A DNA stretch of 64,000 nucleotides. Source: Flavobacterium limnosediminis JC2902. GTDB taxonomy: Bacteria; Bacteroidota; Bacteroidia; Flavobacteriales; Flavobacteriaceae. The position numbers and the translations under genes are program-made. The DNA is taken from the NCBI RefSeq assembly GCF_000498535.1, contig NZ_AVGG01000001.1:434001-498000 (forward strand), in the 5' to 3' direction. A model generated the notes under the pieces. The model did not search any database. It was given only the letters and a program-made list of their open reading frames with translations, and was not told where the DNA came from. Each line of letters starts with the position of its first letter. The first letter of the stretch is position 1. Positions 51,757-60,120 of the stretch are shown piece after piece.

Positions 51757-52446
51757 TTACATTAATTTATATTCCGGATAAGTGGCAGTAAGGTATTCTT
51801 CGGATTTTTTAGGAATTCGAATCAACAAGATATAGTCCAATAAAATCATGAGAACTAAAACCACACTAATAAATATGATTCCATAATTTGTTTTTGATAT
51901 TCCTTCAAGGTGAATGAACAATTGCATAGGTAAGTAACTAAAACCGGCGAACCTTCCATAACTGAAGATAATTTCTTGAAAAAGCCATTTTTTACCAGAT
52001 TGCTTATTCAATCGATTGTTTTTAATTCGCATAACAATCAATCCTCCAAAAAAGAAAATCATAATGACCGCAAAAAGAATCATGAATATCATATAAACAT
52101 CTGCCAAAAAGGTCAAAATCCGATATATTACCAATATTGCACTTAGTGTTCCTAAAATTTGCGGCAGTTTAAAAAAATCTTTAAAATGCTGCCAGACCAG
52201 ACCGTTGTATTTTTTGGTCAGTGCTATCTGTCTTTCCTCTACCACATTCATAAATCCGAAAATGCCGAACTTTTTGAATTCGATCTGAAGCGCTTCCTCG
52301 AAAGATAATTTCGGATTTTCATTCCATAGCGCTTCAATACCGTTGGCCAGATGATCTGTCAGTTCGGTCTGCAAATCGTAATATTCCACGTAATGCTGGC
52401 GGGTGAATTGGTAAAGGCGTTCTATTTGGTCGGAAGTTAGTTTCAT
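51757..52446 (-). CDS. Membrane protein with HAAS/DUF1700-like N-terminal domain
   Basis: A 229-residue protein. The first ~75 residues form a helical domain with YYDLQTELTDHLANGIEALW and a later LSFEEALQIEFKKFG, a pattern like the HAAS signalling domain often found beside PadR regulators. Four membrane helices follow. Its ATG overlaps the previous gene by 4 bases (ATGA). The paired gene upstream has the same N-terminal pattern. Function unknown, but the PadR context suggests a membrane-stress or signalling role. Confidence 0.75.
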   Translation of the reverse strand: MKLTSDQIERLYQFTRQHYVEYYDLQTELTDHLANGIEALWNENPKLSFEEALQIEFKKFGIFGFMNVVEERQIALTKKYNGLVWQHFKDFFKLPQILGTLSAILVIYRILTFLADVYMIFMILFAVIMIFFFGGLIVMRIKNNRLNKQSGKKWLFQEIIFSYGRFAGFSYLPMQLFIHLEGISKTNYGIIFISVVLVLMILLDYILLIRIPKKSEEYLTATYPEYKLM

Positions 52447-53072
52447 TGCAATTGATATTGGTTTTTATAACTTTTTGTTATCTCCCGATAAGACAAATAG
52501 ACCACAATTGAAAAACTGAGCGTTACCGAATAATAAATAAAAAGCAAATTAAGTGATGCTATTTTATCTTGAACTCTAAATAATGAATTCGGAAGATAAT
52601 TCAGAAAACAATAGAACCCCAGCATTTTATCCGCCACGGAAAACCGCTCTTTTCCTGAAAATTGTTTGTACAGAAAAGTTCCTCCCAATAAGATCGTCAC
52701 TATAAAATGTGAAATCTGAAAAGTGCTCTGGTAATCAAAATCAGGAAAAACAGCTGCTAGACTGTAAAACAACAAAAAGAATAAGCTTATTAAAAATATG
52801 AAAACCGGATTTATGAAATTTTTAAACAAAACAGATAAAGCCTTATAACCGGCAAGTAGAATATATTTTCTGTTATTCTTGATTATCTCACTTTTATTCG
52901 CAGCCATATACGCTTTGAAAGCATAATAAAAACTTGCTTGTTGCACTTCCATCTTTTCCTCAACGGCGGAAGCGATATGGTCCACCATCTCATAACGGAT
53001 ATCCGAATAGGTTATACCTTCCTTTTTTAAATAGTTGTCAATAAACGAAATGTCTTCTTTTTCTAATTTCAT
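52443..53072 (-). CDS. Membrane protein paralogous to its neighbour, HAAS-like N-terminus
   Basis: A 209-residue protein. Its N-terminus (IRYEMVDHIASAVEEKM, then a second helix ending YMAANK) corresponds to the N-terminus of the next gene (E-L/M-x-DH-I/L-A spacing), so they look like diverged duplicates. About four membrane helices follow. It starts 1 base after the PadR gene stop, the sign of a single translation-coupled unit PadR, membrane 1, membrane 2. Confidence 0.75.
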   Translation of the reverse strand: MKLEKEDISFIDNYLKKEGITYSDIRYEMVDHIASAVEEKMEVQQASFYYAFKAYMAANKSEIIKNNRKYILLAGYKALSVLFKNFINPVFIFLISLFFLLFYSLAAVFPDFDYQSTFQISHFIVTILLGGTFLYKQFSGKERFSVADKMLGFYCFLNYLPNSLFRVQDKIASLNLLFIYYSVTLSFSIVVYLSYREITKSYKNQYQLQ

Positions 53073-53073
53073 C

Positions 53074-53409
53074 TTAATAACTCAATTTAGGATTCACCAA
53101 GGTCTGCATGTTTCGGATAAACTCTTCCAGTTCCGACAACCGGTTCACGGTTTCTGTTGTGCCGCTTTCGGTAAGTTTGTAATATTTTCGAAGCCGGTTG
53201 TCTACTTTCTCCACCTCGACCTCGAGAAAACCTTCGGCTTCCAGTTTATGAAGTGCGGGATACAACGCGCCTTCTGTTATCTTTAGTTCCCCTTTGGTGA
53301 TTTCCTTCACTTTCTTCGTAATCTCATAGCCGTACATGCGTCCGTTTTCCTCCAACAGTTTCATGATGATGGTATTCAGGCTGCCTTTATACAATTGTGA
53401 ACTTTTCAT
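53074..53409 (-). CDS. PadR-family transcriptional regulator
   Basis: A 111-residue PadR-type repressor. The winged helix is seen in NGRMYGYEITKKVKEITKGELKITEGALYPALHKLEAEG, with the classic YPALHKLE recognition helix, followed by a C-terminal dimerisation helix. The ATG at 53409 is preferred over an ORF start eight codons upstream because it begins MKSSQLYKGSLNTIIMKLL, as PadR proteins do, and a -7 box lies at 53423-53430. It probably represses its own operon and the ABC exporter genes. Confidence 0.92.
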   Translation of the reverse strand: MKSSQLYKGSLNTIIMKLLEENGRMYGYEITKKVKEITKGELKITEGALYPALHKLEAEGFLEVEVEKVDNRLRKYYKLTESGTTETVNRLSELEEFIRNMQTLVNPKLSY

Positions 53410-53422
53410 AAAATCCTTTTCA

Positions 53423-53457
53423 CAAATATACATAAGTTTCTTATATATAAAAGACTT
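53423..53457 (-). promoter_or_regulatory. PadR promoter with overlapping imperfect palindrome
   Basis: On the minus strand TATATTTG (53430-53423) is a -7 box. Just upstream, positions 53434-53457 form a 24-base imperfect palindrome (AAGT...ACTT with a TATATATA centre), a likely PadR operator. Confidence 0.5.
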
Positions 53458-53504
53458 GGGTATTAATTTCTGATTTTTATCATATTTAAAAAAAATAGAA
53501 TAGT

Positions 53505-53512
53505 TATTTTTG
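53505..53512 (+). promoter_or_regulatory. -7 element for the 2Fe-2S reductase gene
   Basis: TATTTTTG, exact consensus, 20 bases before the ATG. No TTG at a good -33 position is visible. Confidence 0.45.
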
Positions 53513-53532
53513 CTACTTAAACAAACTATACC

Positions 53533-54585
53533 ATGTCGACATTTTATAAACTAACTATAAAAGAAGTACGTCGGGAAACGCCAAGTGCGGTCTCGGTATG
53601 CTTCAATGTACCAGAAGAATTAAAACCAAACTATACCTTTATAGCCGGCCAGTATGTTACTTTAAAACTAACGTTGGACGGAAAAGAAATCCGAAGAGCT
53701 TATTCGATATGCTCCTCTCCGAACAGTGGCGAGTTATGCGTTACCGTTAAAGCGGTGGAAGATGGCGTTTTTTCACAATTTGCCAATACCATTTTAAAAC
53801 AAGGTGATTTAATCGAAGTCGGTTTTCCGGAAGGAAAATTCACCTTTGAACCGAAAGCCGATGCCCAAAAGAATTATGCGGCGTTTGCGGCTGGGAGCGG
53901 AATCACGCCGATTATGTCCATCATAAAATCGGTTTTGGAAAACGAACCGAAAAGTACGTTTGTGCTGACTTACGGTAACAAAAATCCGGAGCAGACCATT
54001 TTTCACGATGAGCTTCATGATTTGCAGTTAAAACATGTGGGCCGATTCTTTGTTCAGTTTGTATACACTAAAGCGAATGTTGATGATGCTTTATTCGGAA
54101 GGGTTGACAAGTCGGTGGTGAATTTTGTAATCAAAAACAAACACGCCGAAAAAGATTTTTCGAAATTCTATTTATGCGGACCCGAAGACATGATTGCCAA
54201 TGTAAGCAACACCTTGAAGGAACACAATGTTCCGGAGAAAGACATTAAATTTGAGTTGTTTACCACTTCTACAACCGAAACCAAAATTGAAAACACTTTA
54301 GGAGGGCACACCAAGATTACCGTTATGGTGGATGACGAAGAAACGACCTTCGAAATGGCACAGAAGCAAACCCTTTTGGAAGCTGCATTAAAACAGGGAA
54401 TTGACGCCCCTTACTCTTGTCAGGGTGGCATCTGCAGTAGCTGTTTAGCCCGAATCACAAAAGGCGCGGCAGAAATGAAAAAGAATTCGATTCTGTCTGA
54501 TGCAGAAATTGAAGAAGGACTGATCCTGACCTGTCAGGCCCATCCGACCACACCAGAAATTTACATCGATTTCGACGACGTATAA
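53533..54585 (+). CDS. Flavin reductase with C-terminal [2Fe-2S] ferredoxin domain (PaaE-like)
   Basis: A 350-residue oxidoreductase. The first part is a ferredoxin-reductase-type FAD/NAD(P)H module with RAYSIC (the R-x-Y-S FAD motif), FAAGSGITPIMS (nucleotide-binding) and YLCGPEDMI. The last ~85 residues are a plant-type ferredoxin: CQGGICSSC with a later Cys in LTCQAH gives the 2Fe-2S ligand set C-x4-C-x2-C...C. This is the organisation of PaaE and similar oxygenase reductases. The paa epoxidase genes are not adjacent, so its oxygenase partner is elsewhere or unknown. Confidence 0.88.
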   Translation: MSTFYKLTIKEVRRETPSAVSVCFNVPEELKPNYTFIAGQYVTLKLTLDGKEIRRAYSICSSPNSGELCVTVKAVEDGVFSQFANTILKQGDLIEVGFPEGKFTFEPKADAQKNYAAFAAGSGITPIMSIIKSVLENEPKSTFVLTYGNKNPEQTIFHDELHDLQLKHVGRFFVQFVYTKANVDDALFGRVDKSVVNFVIKNKHAEKDFSKFYLCGPEDMIANVSNTLKEHNVPEKDIKFELFTTSTTETKIENTLGGHTKITVMVDDEETTFEMAQKQTLLEAALKQGIDAPYSCQGGICSSCLARITKGAAEMKKNSILSDAEIEEGLILTCQAHPTTPEIYIDFDDV

Positions 54586-54588
54586 AAC

Positions 54589-54614
54589 AAAAGGAGCTTT
54601 TTAAAGCTCCTTTT
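54589..54614. terminator. Bidirectional terminator between the reductase and GT9 genes
   Basis: AAAAGGAGCTTT (54589-54600) and AAAGCTCCTTTT (54603-54614) form a perfect 12-bp stem with a 2-base centre. The stem overlaps the last codons of the minus-strand GT9 gene. Confidence 0.8.
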
Positions 54615-55635
54615 TTATTTTATCAATTACGGTATTGGGCAGAATGGTCCGCATGGCGTCTTCATAGCCTTCCACTTTTTTATTTCCGTAAACGGATGTT
54701 GGTAACAGCGGATACTGCTCCCTGTTCGCGGTAAGACAAAAATCGTCGGGTTGACCGAACGGCTGGAATCCCGCATAAGGATGCGTCGCGCCCCAAAGCG
54801 TAATCACTTTCACCCCCAGCATGGCGGCAATATGTGCGTTTCCGGAATCCATGGAAAGCATCAGGTCTAAATTGGAAATGACTTCCAGCTCCTGTTTGAA
54901 TTTCAGTTTTCCGGCTAAAACAGATACGTTGGAATGATTATTTTTCAGTTGATTAAGCCGTTGTATTTCTTTTTCACCGCCTCCAAATAAAAATGTTTTC
55001 AGATTGGCTTCGCTAGCCAGACCGTCAATTACCTTTTGCATCAGATCGATGGGATACACCTTGCCTTCGTACTGAGCAAAAGGCGCAATTCCGATCCATT
55101 TTTCGTCTTTATTTCCGGTAATTGAAATGATTTCATTCGATAAAATCGCTTTTTTGGGATACTTCGGCTGGGACAAATTCAGAGGAAATCCCAATTGTGC
55201 GAAGGTCTCTGCATGTCTTTCCGTCATCGGCTTGACCGGAGCAAAAATTTTATTTACGGAACGCGTGAGCGCTTTTTTATCGGATCGGCCTTTATCGGTG
55301 GCGGCTACCTTTTTTCCGCTCATCGCGAACAGGTTCCGAACGACTTTGGAGCGCAATACGTTATGCAAATCGGCTATTTTGTCAACATTCAGTTTTCTCA
55401 AATCGGAATACAATCGGAGTAAACCAGGGAATCCTTTATGGCGTTTGTTCAGATCGACCGGAAAAAAATTCACATTCGGAATGCCATCAAAAAAAGGTTT
55501 GAAAAAAGGACGGGAAACCACGGTCACTTCCACGTCAGGATACTGCAAAACTAAGGCTCTCAGTACAGGAACCGTCATTGCGACGTCACCCATGGCCGAG
55601 AGCCTTATTACAGCAATATGTTGTTTTTTAGACAC
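54601..55635 (-). CDS. Glycosyltransferase family 9 (heptosyltransferase-like)
   Basis: A 344-residue GT9 enzyme. The N-terminal IAVIRLSAMGDVAMTVPVL is the usual start of heptosyltransferases, and the C-terminal half has the sugar-nucleotide binding block LDLMLSMDSGNAHIAAMLGVKVITLWG. It probably adds a heptose or other sugar to the LPS core. The start is GTG at 55635 (M-S-K-K-Q-H), as in relatives, although a TTG one codon upstream is also possible. It follows the DUF4254 gene after 11 bases, so both may act in the same surface-glycan step. Confidence 0.88.
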   Translation of the reverse strand: MSKKQHIAVIRLSAMGDVAMTVPVLRALVLQYPDVEVTVVSRPFFKPFFDGIPNVNFFPVDLNKRHKGFPGLLRLYSDLRKLNVDKIADLHNVLRSKVVRNLFAMSGKKVAATDKGRSDKKALTRSVNKIFAPVKPMTERHAETFAQLGFPLNLSQPKYPKKAILSNEIISITGNKDEKWIGIAPFAQYEGKVYPIDLMQKVIDGLASEANLKTFLFGGGEKEIQRLNQLKNNHSNVSVLAGKLKFKQELEVISNLDLMLSMDSGNAHIAAMLGVKVITLWGATHPYAGFQPFGQPDDFCLTANREQYPLLPTSVYGNKKVEGYEDAMRTILPNTVIDKIKKEL

Positions 55636-55646
55636 CAATACGATGA

Positions 55647-56252
55647 CTATTTTTTATTCTGATACAGTACCGGATTCAATTCCTCGTCGTTGTACATCTT
55701 CATTTGTTTGTACACTTTCATGTATTTGTCTCCGTTTTCGATGTCTTCAATCAATTGACTGATGGACGTAAACATATCGTTTTTCTGATCCAACAATACA
55801 TTTAGTTTCTCCTGACATTTGGCACGGTGCTCCTCAGTGGCTTCTGCACGGTTGGCCTCTTCGCTCATGTGGTAAATTTTCAAAGCTAAAATCGACAAAC
55901 GATCGATAGCCCATGCCGGACTTTCGGTGTTGATTTTTGCAGTAGGTTTTACCTGAACATCTTTGTATTTCTGAAGAAAATAACTGTCGATGTATTCCAC
56001 CATATCGGTACGAACCTGATTGGACGCATCGATTTTACGTTTCAGATCCAATGCCGCTACCGGATCAATATTGGGATCACGAACAATGTCTTCATAATGC
56101 CATTGCACGGTATCTACCCAGTTTTTAGCATATAACAAATATTCGATAGACCCTTTTTCATACGGGTTCAACGTTGGTTGGTAAACATCGTCAATGATAT
56201 GATAATCTTTGATGCTCTGCCCAAAAATAGGAAATGCAAATTCAGCAAACAT
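55647..56252 (-). CDS. DUF4254 domain protein
   Basis: A 201-residue protein matching DUF4254, a Bacteroidota family of unknown function. It is soluble and mostly helical, with a conserved WVDTVQWHYEDIVRDPNIDP stretch and SPAWAIDRLSILALKIYHM. It recurs next to GT9 glycosyltransferases, which suggests a role in lipopolysaccharide core or another glycan. The ATG at 56252 is used instead of a TTG seven codons upstream, because the TTG lies inside the TATCTTTG -7 box. Confidence 0.85.
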   Translation of the reverse strand: MFAEFAFPIFGQSIKDYHIIDDVYQPTLNPYEKGSIEYLLYAKNWVDTVQWHYEDIVRDPNIDPVAALDLKRKIDASNQVRTDMVEYIDSYFLQKYKDVQVKPTAKINTESPAWAIDRLSILALKIYHMSEEANRAEATEEHRAKCQEKLNVLLDQKNDMFTSISQLIEDIENGDKYMKVYKQMKMYNDEELNPVLYQNKK

Positions 56253-56270
56253 AGCTCTTAATTTTATTTG

Positions 56271-56278
56271 CAAAGATA
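56271..56278 (-). promoter_or_regulatory. -7 element for DUF4254-GT9 operon
   Basis: TATCTTTG on the minus strand, exact consensus, 18 bases before the ATG. No TTG within the usual distance. Confidence 0.45.
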
Positions 56279-56298
56279 GTTTTTATACTTTTAACCTT

Positions 56299-56306
56299 TA
56301 ACTTTG
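56299..56306 (+). promoter_or_regulatory. -7 element for upp
   Basis: TAACTTTG on the plus strand, exact consensus, 24 bases before the upp ATG, within the same 78-base divergent spacer as the DUF4254 promoter. Confidence 0.45.
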
Positions 56307-56330
56307 AGCTTCAAACTTTAAATAAAAATT

Positions 56331-56984
56331 ATGCACATTCATTATATCTCCGAAAAAAACAGCATTCTGAATCACTTTTTATCCCAGCTTCGTGACATTA
56401 CGATTCAGAAAGACAGCATGCGTTTTCGAAAAAATATCGAACGTATCGGAGAAATAATGGCGTATGAACTAAGCAAAACTCTGGAATACAAAAATGTAGC
56501 CGTACAGACTCCGCTAGGAATAAAACACACCACAACGATTGCGGAACCGGTGGTTTTGTGTTCCATTTTAAGAGCTGGCCTAGCATTACATCAGGGGTTT
56601 ATGAACTTTTTCGATGATGCGGAAAACGGATTTGTTTCGGCCTACCGACACCATTACGACAACGACGACAAATTTGAAATTCTGGTGGAATATCAGGCTG
56701 CACCCTCGTTTGAAGGAAAGAACCTGATTTTGGTTGATCCGATGTTGGCCACCGGGCAATCCTTAGTCGCGGTACTTCATAAACTTCATTTGGAACAGAA
56801 GCCGAAGGAAATTCACATTGCCGTGGTTATCGCCGCACCGGAAGGCATTGCGTTTCTGGAAGAAAACCTGCCATCAAATTGTCATTTGTGGGTAGCCGCT
56901 TTGGATGAAAAACTTAACGAACACAACTACATCGTTCCCGGATTGGGCGACGCGGGAGATTTGGCTTACGGGAATAAATTATAA
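56331..56984 (+). CDS. upp: Uracil phosphoribosyltransferase
   Basis: A 217-residue salvage enzyme converting uracil and PRPP to UMP. The PRPP-binding motif is seen in LILVDPMLATGQSL, and the uracil-binding C-terminus includes YIVPGLGDAGDLAYG. The usual bacterial enzyme is about 208 residues. The gene overlaps the convergent DUF6427 gene by 6 bases at their 3' ends, with no terminator between. Confidence 0.95.
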   Translation: MHIHYISEKNSILNHFLSQLRDITIQKDSMRFRKNIERIGEIMAYELSKTLEYKNVAVQTPLGIKHTTTIAEPVVLCSILRAGLALHQGFMNFFDDAENGFVSAYRHHYDNDDKFEILVEYQAAPSFEGKNLILVDPMLATGQSLVAVLHKLHLEQKPKEIHIAVVIAAPEGIAFLEENLPSNCHLWVAALDEKLNEHNYIVPGLGDAGDLAYGNKL

Positions 56985-57908
56985 TTGTGCAAAAAAGATA
57001 ATAAACGCCGCCAAAACCAATCCGCCCAACACACTTTCCTTTACCCATTTATTATCCAGTCCTTCCAGAAAATTGGTTCCGAGAACCGATAACGGAAAAA
57101 AGGTAAATATCAGAAAGCTGTTGTTTTTAGATGACGACAACACATATACCGCCACCCCAAACAGAAAGGTAAAAAGTATTTTTTTATACGATGACTGCAT
57201 GTTCAACGGTCGGTTCTGCAACACCAAAACCTGAGTGGAGAAGAACAAAACAGCTACCGAAGAGAAAAAAGCCAGCGCTATGTTCTGAAACACGTTTTCA
57301 AAATAGGTGAAATCAAAACTGATTTGCATCTTATCGGCCACATAAGCTAACAGATCGTGATCGAAAAGGAGAACCGCCATCACAAATAAAACCAATACGG
57401 CAAAAAAGGCTATAAACGGAATTATCCAGTTGCGGTAATCTCTGGATACGTGGAAAATGATCGAAATGAAAACCAAAACAAGAAACAAGATACACCAGAA
57501 ATGGAACAGCGAGGCCACTAAAATCCAAAAGGACGCGTCGAAAATCTTTTCTTTCGGGGTAATTAACGACTGCATGGAAATCAATCGGCGCAAAGCCAAC
57601 AGTAAAAACAGATTGGCCAGAATGATATTCGTATTGACTAATGTCGTGGGGAAAAGAATCAGAAAAATAACAAACAAAAAAGGCGCATAACTGTTGTCTT
57701 TACTCAATCCGTTTCGTTTGGTGATGAACCGAACCAAAAACAAAGAGGCAATCAGCACAAATAACAATCCTGTTTTTTGAGCGACCGTGTAATACTGTTC
57801 GGTCCATGAAAAGTCCTTGGTCAGGTACAAAAAGTAAAATCCAATCAGCAATAAACTGATTAAAACATAATTAATTGGTCGAGATTTATTAAAAAGACTT
57901 GCTATCAT
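56979..57908 (-). CDS. DUF6427 family membrane protein
   Basis: A 309-residue, very hydrophobic protein with about ten membrane helices, matching flavobacterial DUF6427. It has no recognised catalytic motif. The overall shape recalls bacterial polymerases or ligases of surface glycans (Wzy-like), but that is only a hint. It lies near upp, DUF6341 and purD, a neighbourhood that I recall as conserved in Flavobacterium, so its position has been kept for long. Confidence 0.85.
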   Translation of the reverse strand: MIASLFNKSRPINYVLISLLLIGFYFLYLTKDFSWTEQYYTVAQKTGLLFVLIASLFLVRFITKRNGLSKDNSYAPFLFVIFLILFPTTLVNTNIILANLFLLLALRRLISMQSLITPKEKIFDASFWILVASLFHFWCILFLVLVFISIIFHVSRDYRNWIIPFIAFFAVLVLFVMAVLLFDHDLLAYVADKMQISFDFTYFENVFQNIALAFFSSVAVLFFSTQVLVLQNRPLNMQSSYKKILFTFLFGVAVYVLSSSKNNSFLIFTFFPLSVLGTNFLEGLDNKWVKESVLGGLVLAAFIIFFAQL

Positions 57909-58028
57909 GCAGATATTTTATATTTTTGTGACGGTAAAGATAACACTTGTATAAAAAAGAGACTAACAAGACAGGAGAAGTTTTATTTTCTTTGCTTGTG
58001 AGTTCGAAATAAACTAAAACAAAACACT

Positions 58029-58259
58029 ATGAAAGCTTTTTTTGAAGGAATAGCCTATTTATTCGAAGAAATTCTTTTTGCTCCTATGAATTGGATGAGA
58101 GAATTAGAATTATCTAACTGGTGGACAGCAAATATTTTAAATTGGATTTTTATCGTTATCTGCTGTTATGCTACATGGTACTGGACAAAAGAACTGAAAA
58201 TGTTCAAGGACAAAGGAGAAGATGAGCAGGATACTACGGCACATTCTTTCTTAAAATAA
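58029..58259 (+). CDS. DUF6341 family small membrane protein
   Basis: A 76-residue protein with one central membrane helix (about 33-52, NILNWIFIVICCYATWYW) and a charged, hydrophilic tail. It matches flavobacterial DUF6341, found between upp/DUF6427 and purD. Such proteins have sometimes been labelled as uracil phosphoribosyltransferase only because of their neighbour. Function unknown. A good terminator follows 10 bases after the stop. Confidence 0.8.
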   Translation: MKAFFEGIAYLFEEILFAPMNWMRELELSNWWTANILNWIFIVICCYATWYWTKELKMFKDKGEDEQDTTAHSFLK

Positions 58260-58269
58260 GAATTTTATA

Positions 58270-58295
58270 AAATCCCGATTCTCATCGGGATTTTT
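58270..58295 (+). terminator. Terminator after DUF6341
   Basis: AAAATCCCGAT (58270-58280), loop TCTC, ATCGGGATTTT (58285-58295), then a T run. Perfect 11-bp stem. Confidence 0.9.
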
Positions 58296-58402
58296 TTTAT
58301 CTGTTTCCAAAAAGGGAAATAAAAAATTGTTTCGGTTTTTAAAATGCTCGTTAAAAAAAAGCGGTTCATCGATAAAATCGGTTCCGTGGAAACTTTATAG
58401 GA

Positions 58403-58450
58403 TGTTTCTGTTTAATTTTATATAGACCGAAATAATTTAAAGCAGAAACA
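58403..58450 (+). promoter_or_regulatory. Inverted repeat ending just before a barrel-protein start codon
   Basis: TGTTTCTG (58403-58410) and CAGAAACA (58443-58450) are exact complements, the second ending 2 bases before the ATG at 58453. It may be an operator or a start-blocking hairpin. The remaining 58296-58402 holds nothing I recognise. Confidence 0.4.
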
Positions 58451-58452
58451 CG

Positions 58453-59712
58453 ATGCAGATTTTAAGAAACAAATCCATTCCGATTCTTTATGGTGTAGTG
58501 ATGCTGCTGTTCTGCGGCACTGTTTCGGCTCAGACACAAGCGGATTCGATCAGTCCGTGTAAGATAGTTGCCATACCGGACCTTTTTAAAAAAAAGGATT
58601 CCACTACCATTCTCAAACCCATCAAAAACAGTTTTTTAATTGTCATGCCGATAATCGGTTCCCAACCGGCAACGGGATTCATGTATGGTGCCGTGGCGCA
58701 ATATACCTTTAAAGGCGATCAGCCAAAAGACAAATATTCTACCGTAAGCCTGAATGTGACCTATACCACGAAAAAACAATTGATGATAAACGTTAAAAAC
58801 AACGTTTTGCTGAAAAACAATTCCATATTCCTGAGTGGTGATTGGCGTTATTACATTTTCACACAATCCAATTATGGTTTGGGCACCGATATTATTCCAC
58901 CCAACAGTTCCGACGATGGATTCAGTCTGGACGCTATTACCGAACCCATGGATTATGACTATTTTAAGTTTCACCAAACGATCTCCTGGGAATTTGAAAA
59001 AAATTATTACATGGGGGGTGGTGTTGCAATTGACATCTATACTTCTATAGAAGATAAGAACCTGAAAGTCGAAGAAGGACAATATACCGAACACTATAAT
59101 TATAGCCAACTGCACGGCTTTGACAATCTGGAATATGTTGTGAATGGTTTGAGCTTTAACATGGTTCACGACTCGCGGGACAATCAGATAAATCCAAACA
59201 ATGGCTGGTTTGCGAACTTTAATTATCGATTCAATCCAAGTCTGAACGACAGACAGCGAAAAAGTCAGATCCTTTTCGGCGAGTACCGCCATTTTATCCC
59301 GTTAAGTCCTACCAACAAACAACATGTGCTGGGTTTTTGGACTTATGGACAATTCCTGATACAAGGCGATCTGCCATATCTCAATTTACCGGCTATCGGA
59401 TGGGATCAGCGCAGTAGGGGCGGAAAAGGATATACTCAGGGTCTGTTTCGCGGATTTGACCTGGTGTATTTTGAAACGGAATACCGGTTTCCCATTACCT
59501 GCAATCAGCTGATCAGCGGAACCGTCTTTGCCAACTTCACCACGGCCAGTAATGATGATACCGATGTCAAACTGTTTCAGTATATCCAACCGGCTGCCGG
59601 TATTGGGCTCCGCTTTTTAATCGACAAACCCACCAGGACCAACATCATTCTTAATTATGCCTGGGGCCGGGATTCAAAAGCATTTTACCTGAACGCCGGA
59701 GAAACTTTTTAA
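58453..59712 (+). CDS. BamA/TamA family outer-membrane protein (surface antigen D15-like)
   Basis: A 419-residue protein with a signal peptide (about 1-26, ending TVSAQ), no POTRA domains, and a C-terminal 16-stranded-barrel-like pattern with alternating aromatic residues. The sequence GKGYTQGLFRGFDLVYFETEYRFPI resembles the conserved loop-6 and last strands of BamA/TamA-type proteins. The absence of POTRA repeats means it is not a complete BamA and is probably a free-standing barrel of the family. It is a single gene with no clear terminator. Function unknown. Confidence 0.82.
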   Translation: MQILRNKSIPILYGVVMLLFCGTVSAQTQADSISPCKIVAIPDLFKKKDSTTILKPIKNSFLIVMPIIGSQPATGFMYGAVAQYTFKGDQPKDKYSTVSLNVTYTTKKQLMINVKNNVLLKNNSIFLSGDWRYYIFTQSNYGLGTDIIPPNSSDDGFSLDAITEPMDYDYFKFHQTISWEFEKNYYMGGGVAIDIYTSIEDKNLKVEEGQYTEHYNYSQLHGFDNLEYVVNGLSFNMVHDSRDNQINPNNGWFANFNYRFNPSLNDRQRKSQILFGEYRHFIPLSPTNKQHVLGFWTYGQFLIQGDLPYLNLPAIGWDQRSRGGKGYTQGLFRGFDLVYFETEYRFPITCNQLISGTVFANFTTASNDDTDVKLFQYIQPAAGIGLRFLIDKPTRTNIILNYAWGRDSKAFYLNAGETF

Positions 59713-59764
59713 GGACGCAAAATATTGATTTTAAAACTATTGACTCCTTTTATAATTTGAAAAT

Positions 59765-60019
59765 CTACTTTGTTGTTTTAATTAAAATTAACAAAATGGC
59801 ACAGTAGACTAATACTATCCCTAAACAAAAAATAAACTGGGAAGTCCTAACCTGATGAAGTTTAATGCTTAGAATCTTATTCTCAACGTTTATATGAAAA
59901 TGAACTCCCATATGTGCTATAGACAGATTAAAAGACGGCTTGGACACTAAAGAGGGAAACAAGTATATCATAATTGAAAAAATTCTGCCATTGCCGTATA
60001 CTATTTTGACATTTATCAT
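59765..60019 (-). CDS. Doubtful small membrane protein (84 residues)
   Basis: An open frame from ATG 60019 with a basic N-terminal part and one hydrophobic C-terminal segment (FIFCLGIVLVYCAILLILI, about 62-80). Another frame (59928-60143) overlaps its start and may be the displaced upstream part of the same former gene. No family recognised. It may be a remnant or spurious. Confidence 0.2.
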   Translation of the reverse strand: MINVKIVYGNGRIFSIMIYLFPSLVSKPSFNLSIAHMGVHFHINVENKILSIKLHQVRTSQFIFCLGIVLVYCAILLILIKTTK

Positions 60020-60112
60020 AAATGAAAAAAATATAGGATAACTTGCTAGAAATCTTCGTTATAAAGCCATGATTACCAAAAAAATCACATAGAATATTAA
60101 CAAATGTTTTCG

Positions 60113-60120
60113 TAAATTTG
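60113..60120 (+). promoter_or_regulatory. -7 element for the OmpW-like gene
   Basis: TAAATTTG, exact TAnnTTTG match, 56 bases before the ATG. No clear TTG at -33. Confidence 0.4.

Noticed and set aside
58636..59292. 218-residue minus-strand open frame
   Set aside because: Opposite strand of the BamA/TamA-like gene, with no signature and no plausible start context.
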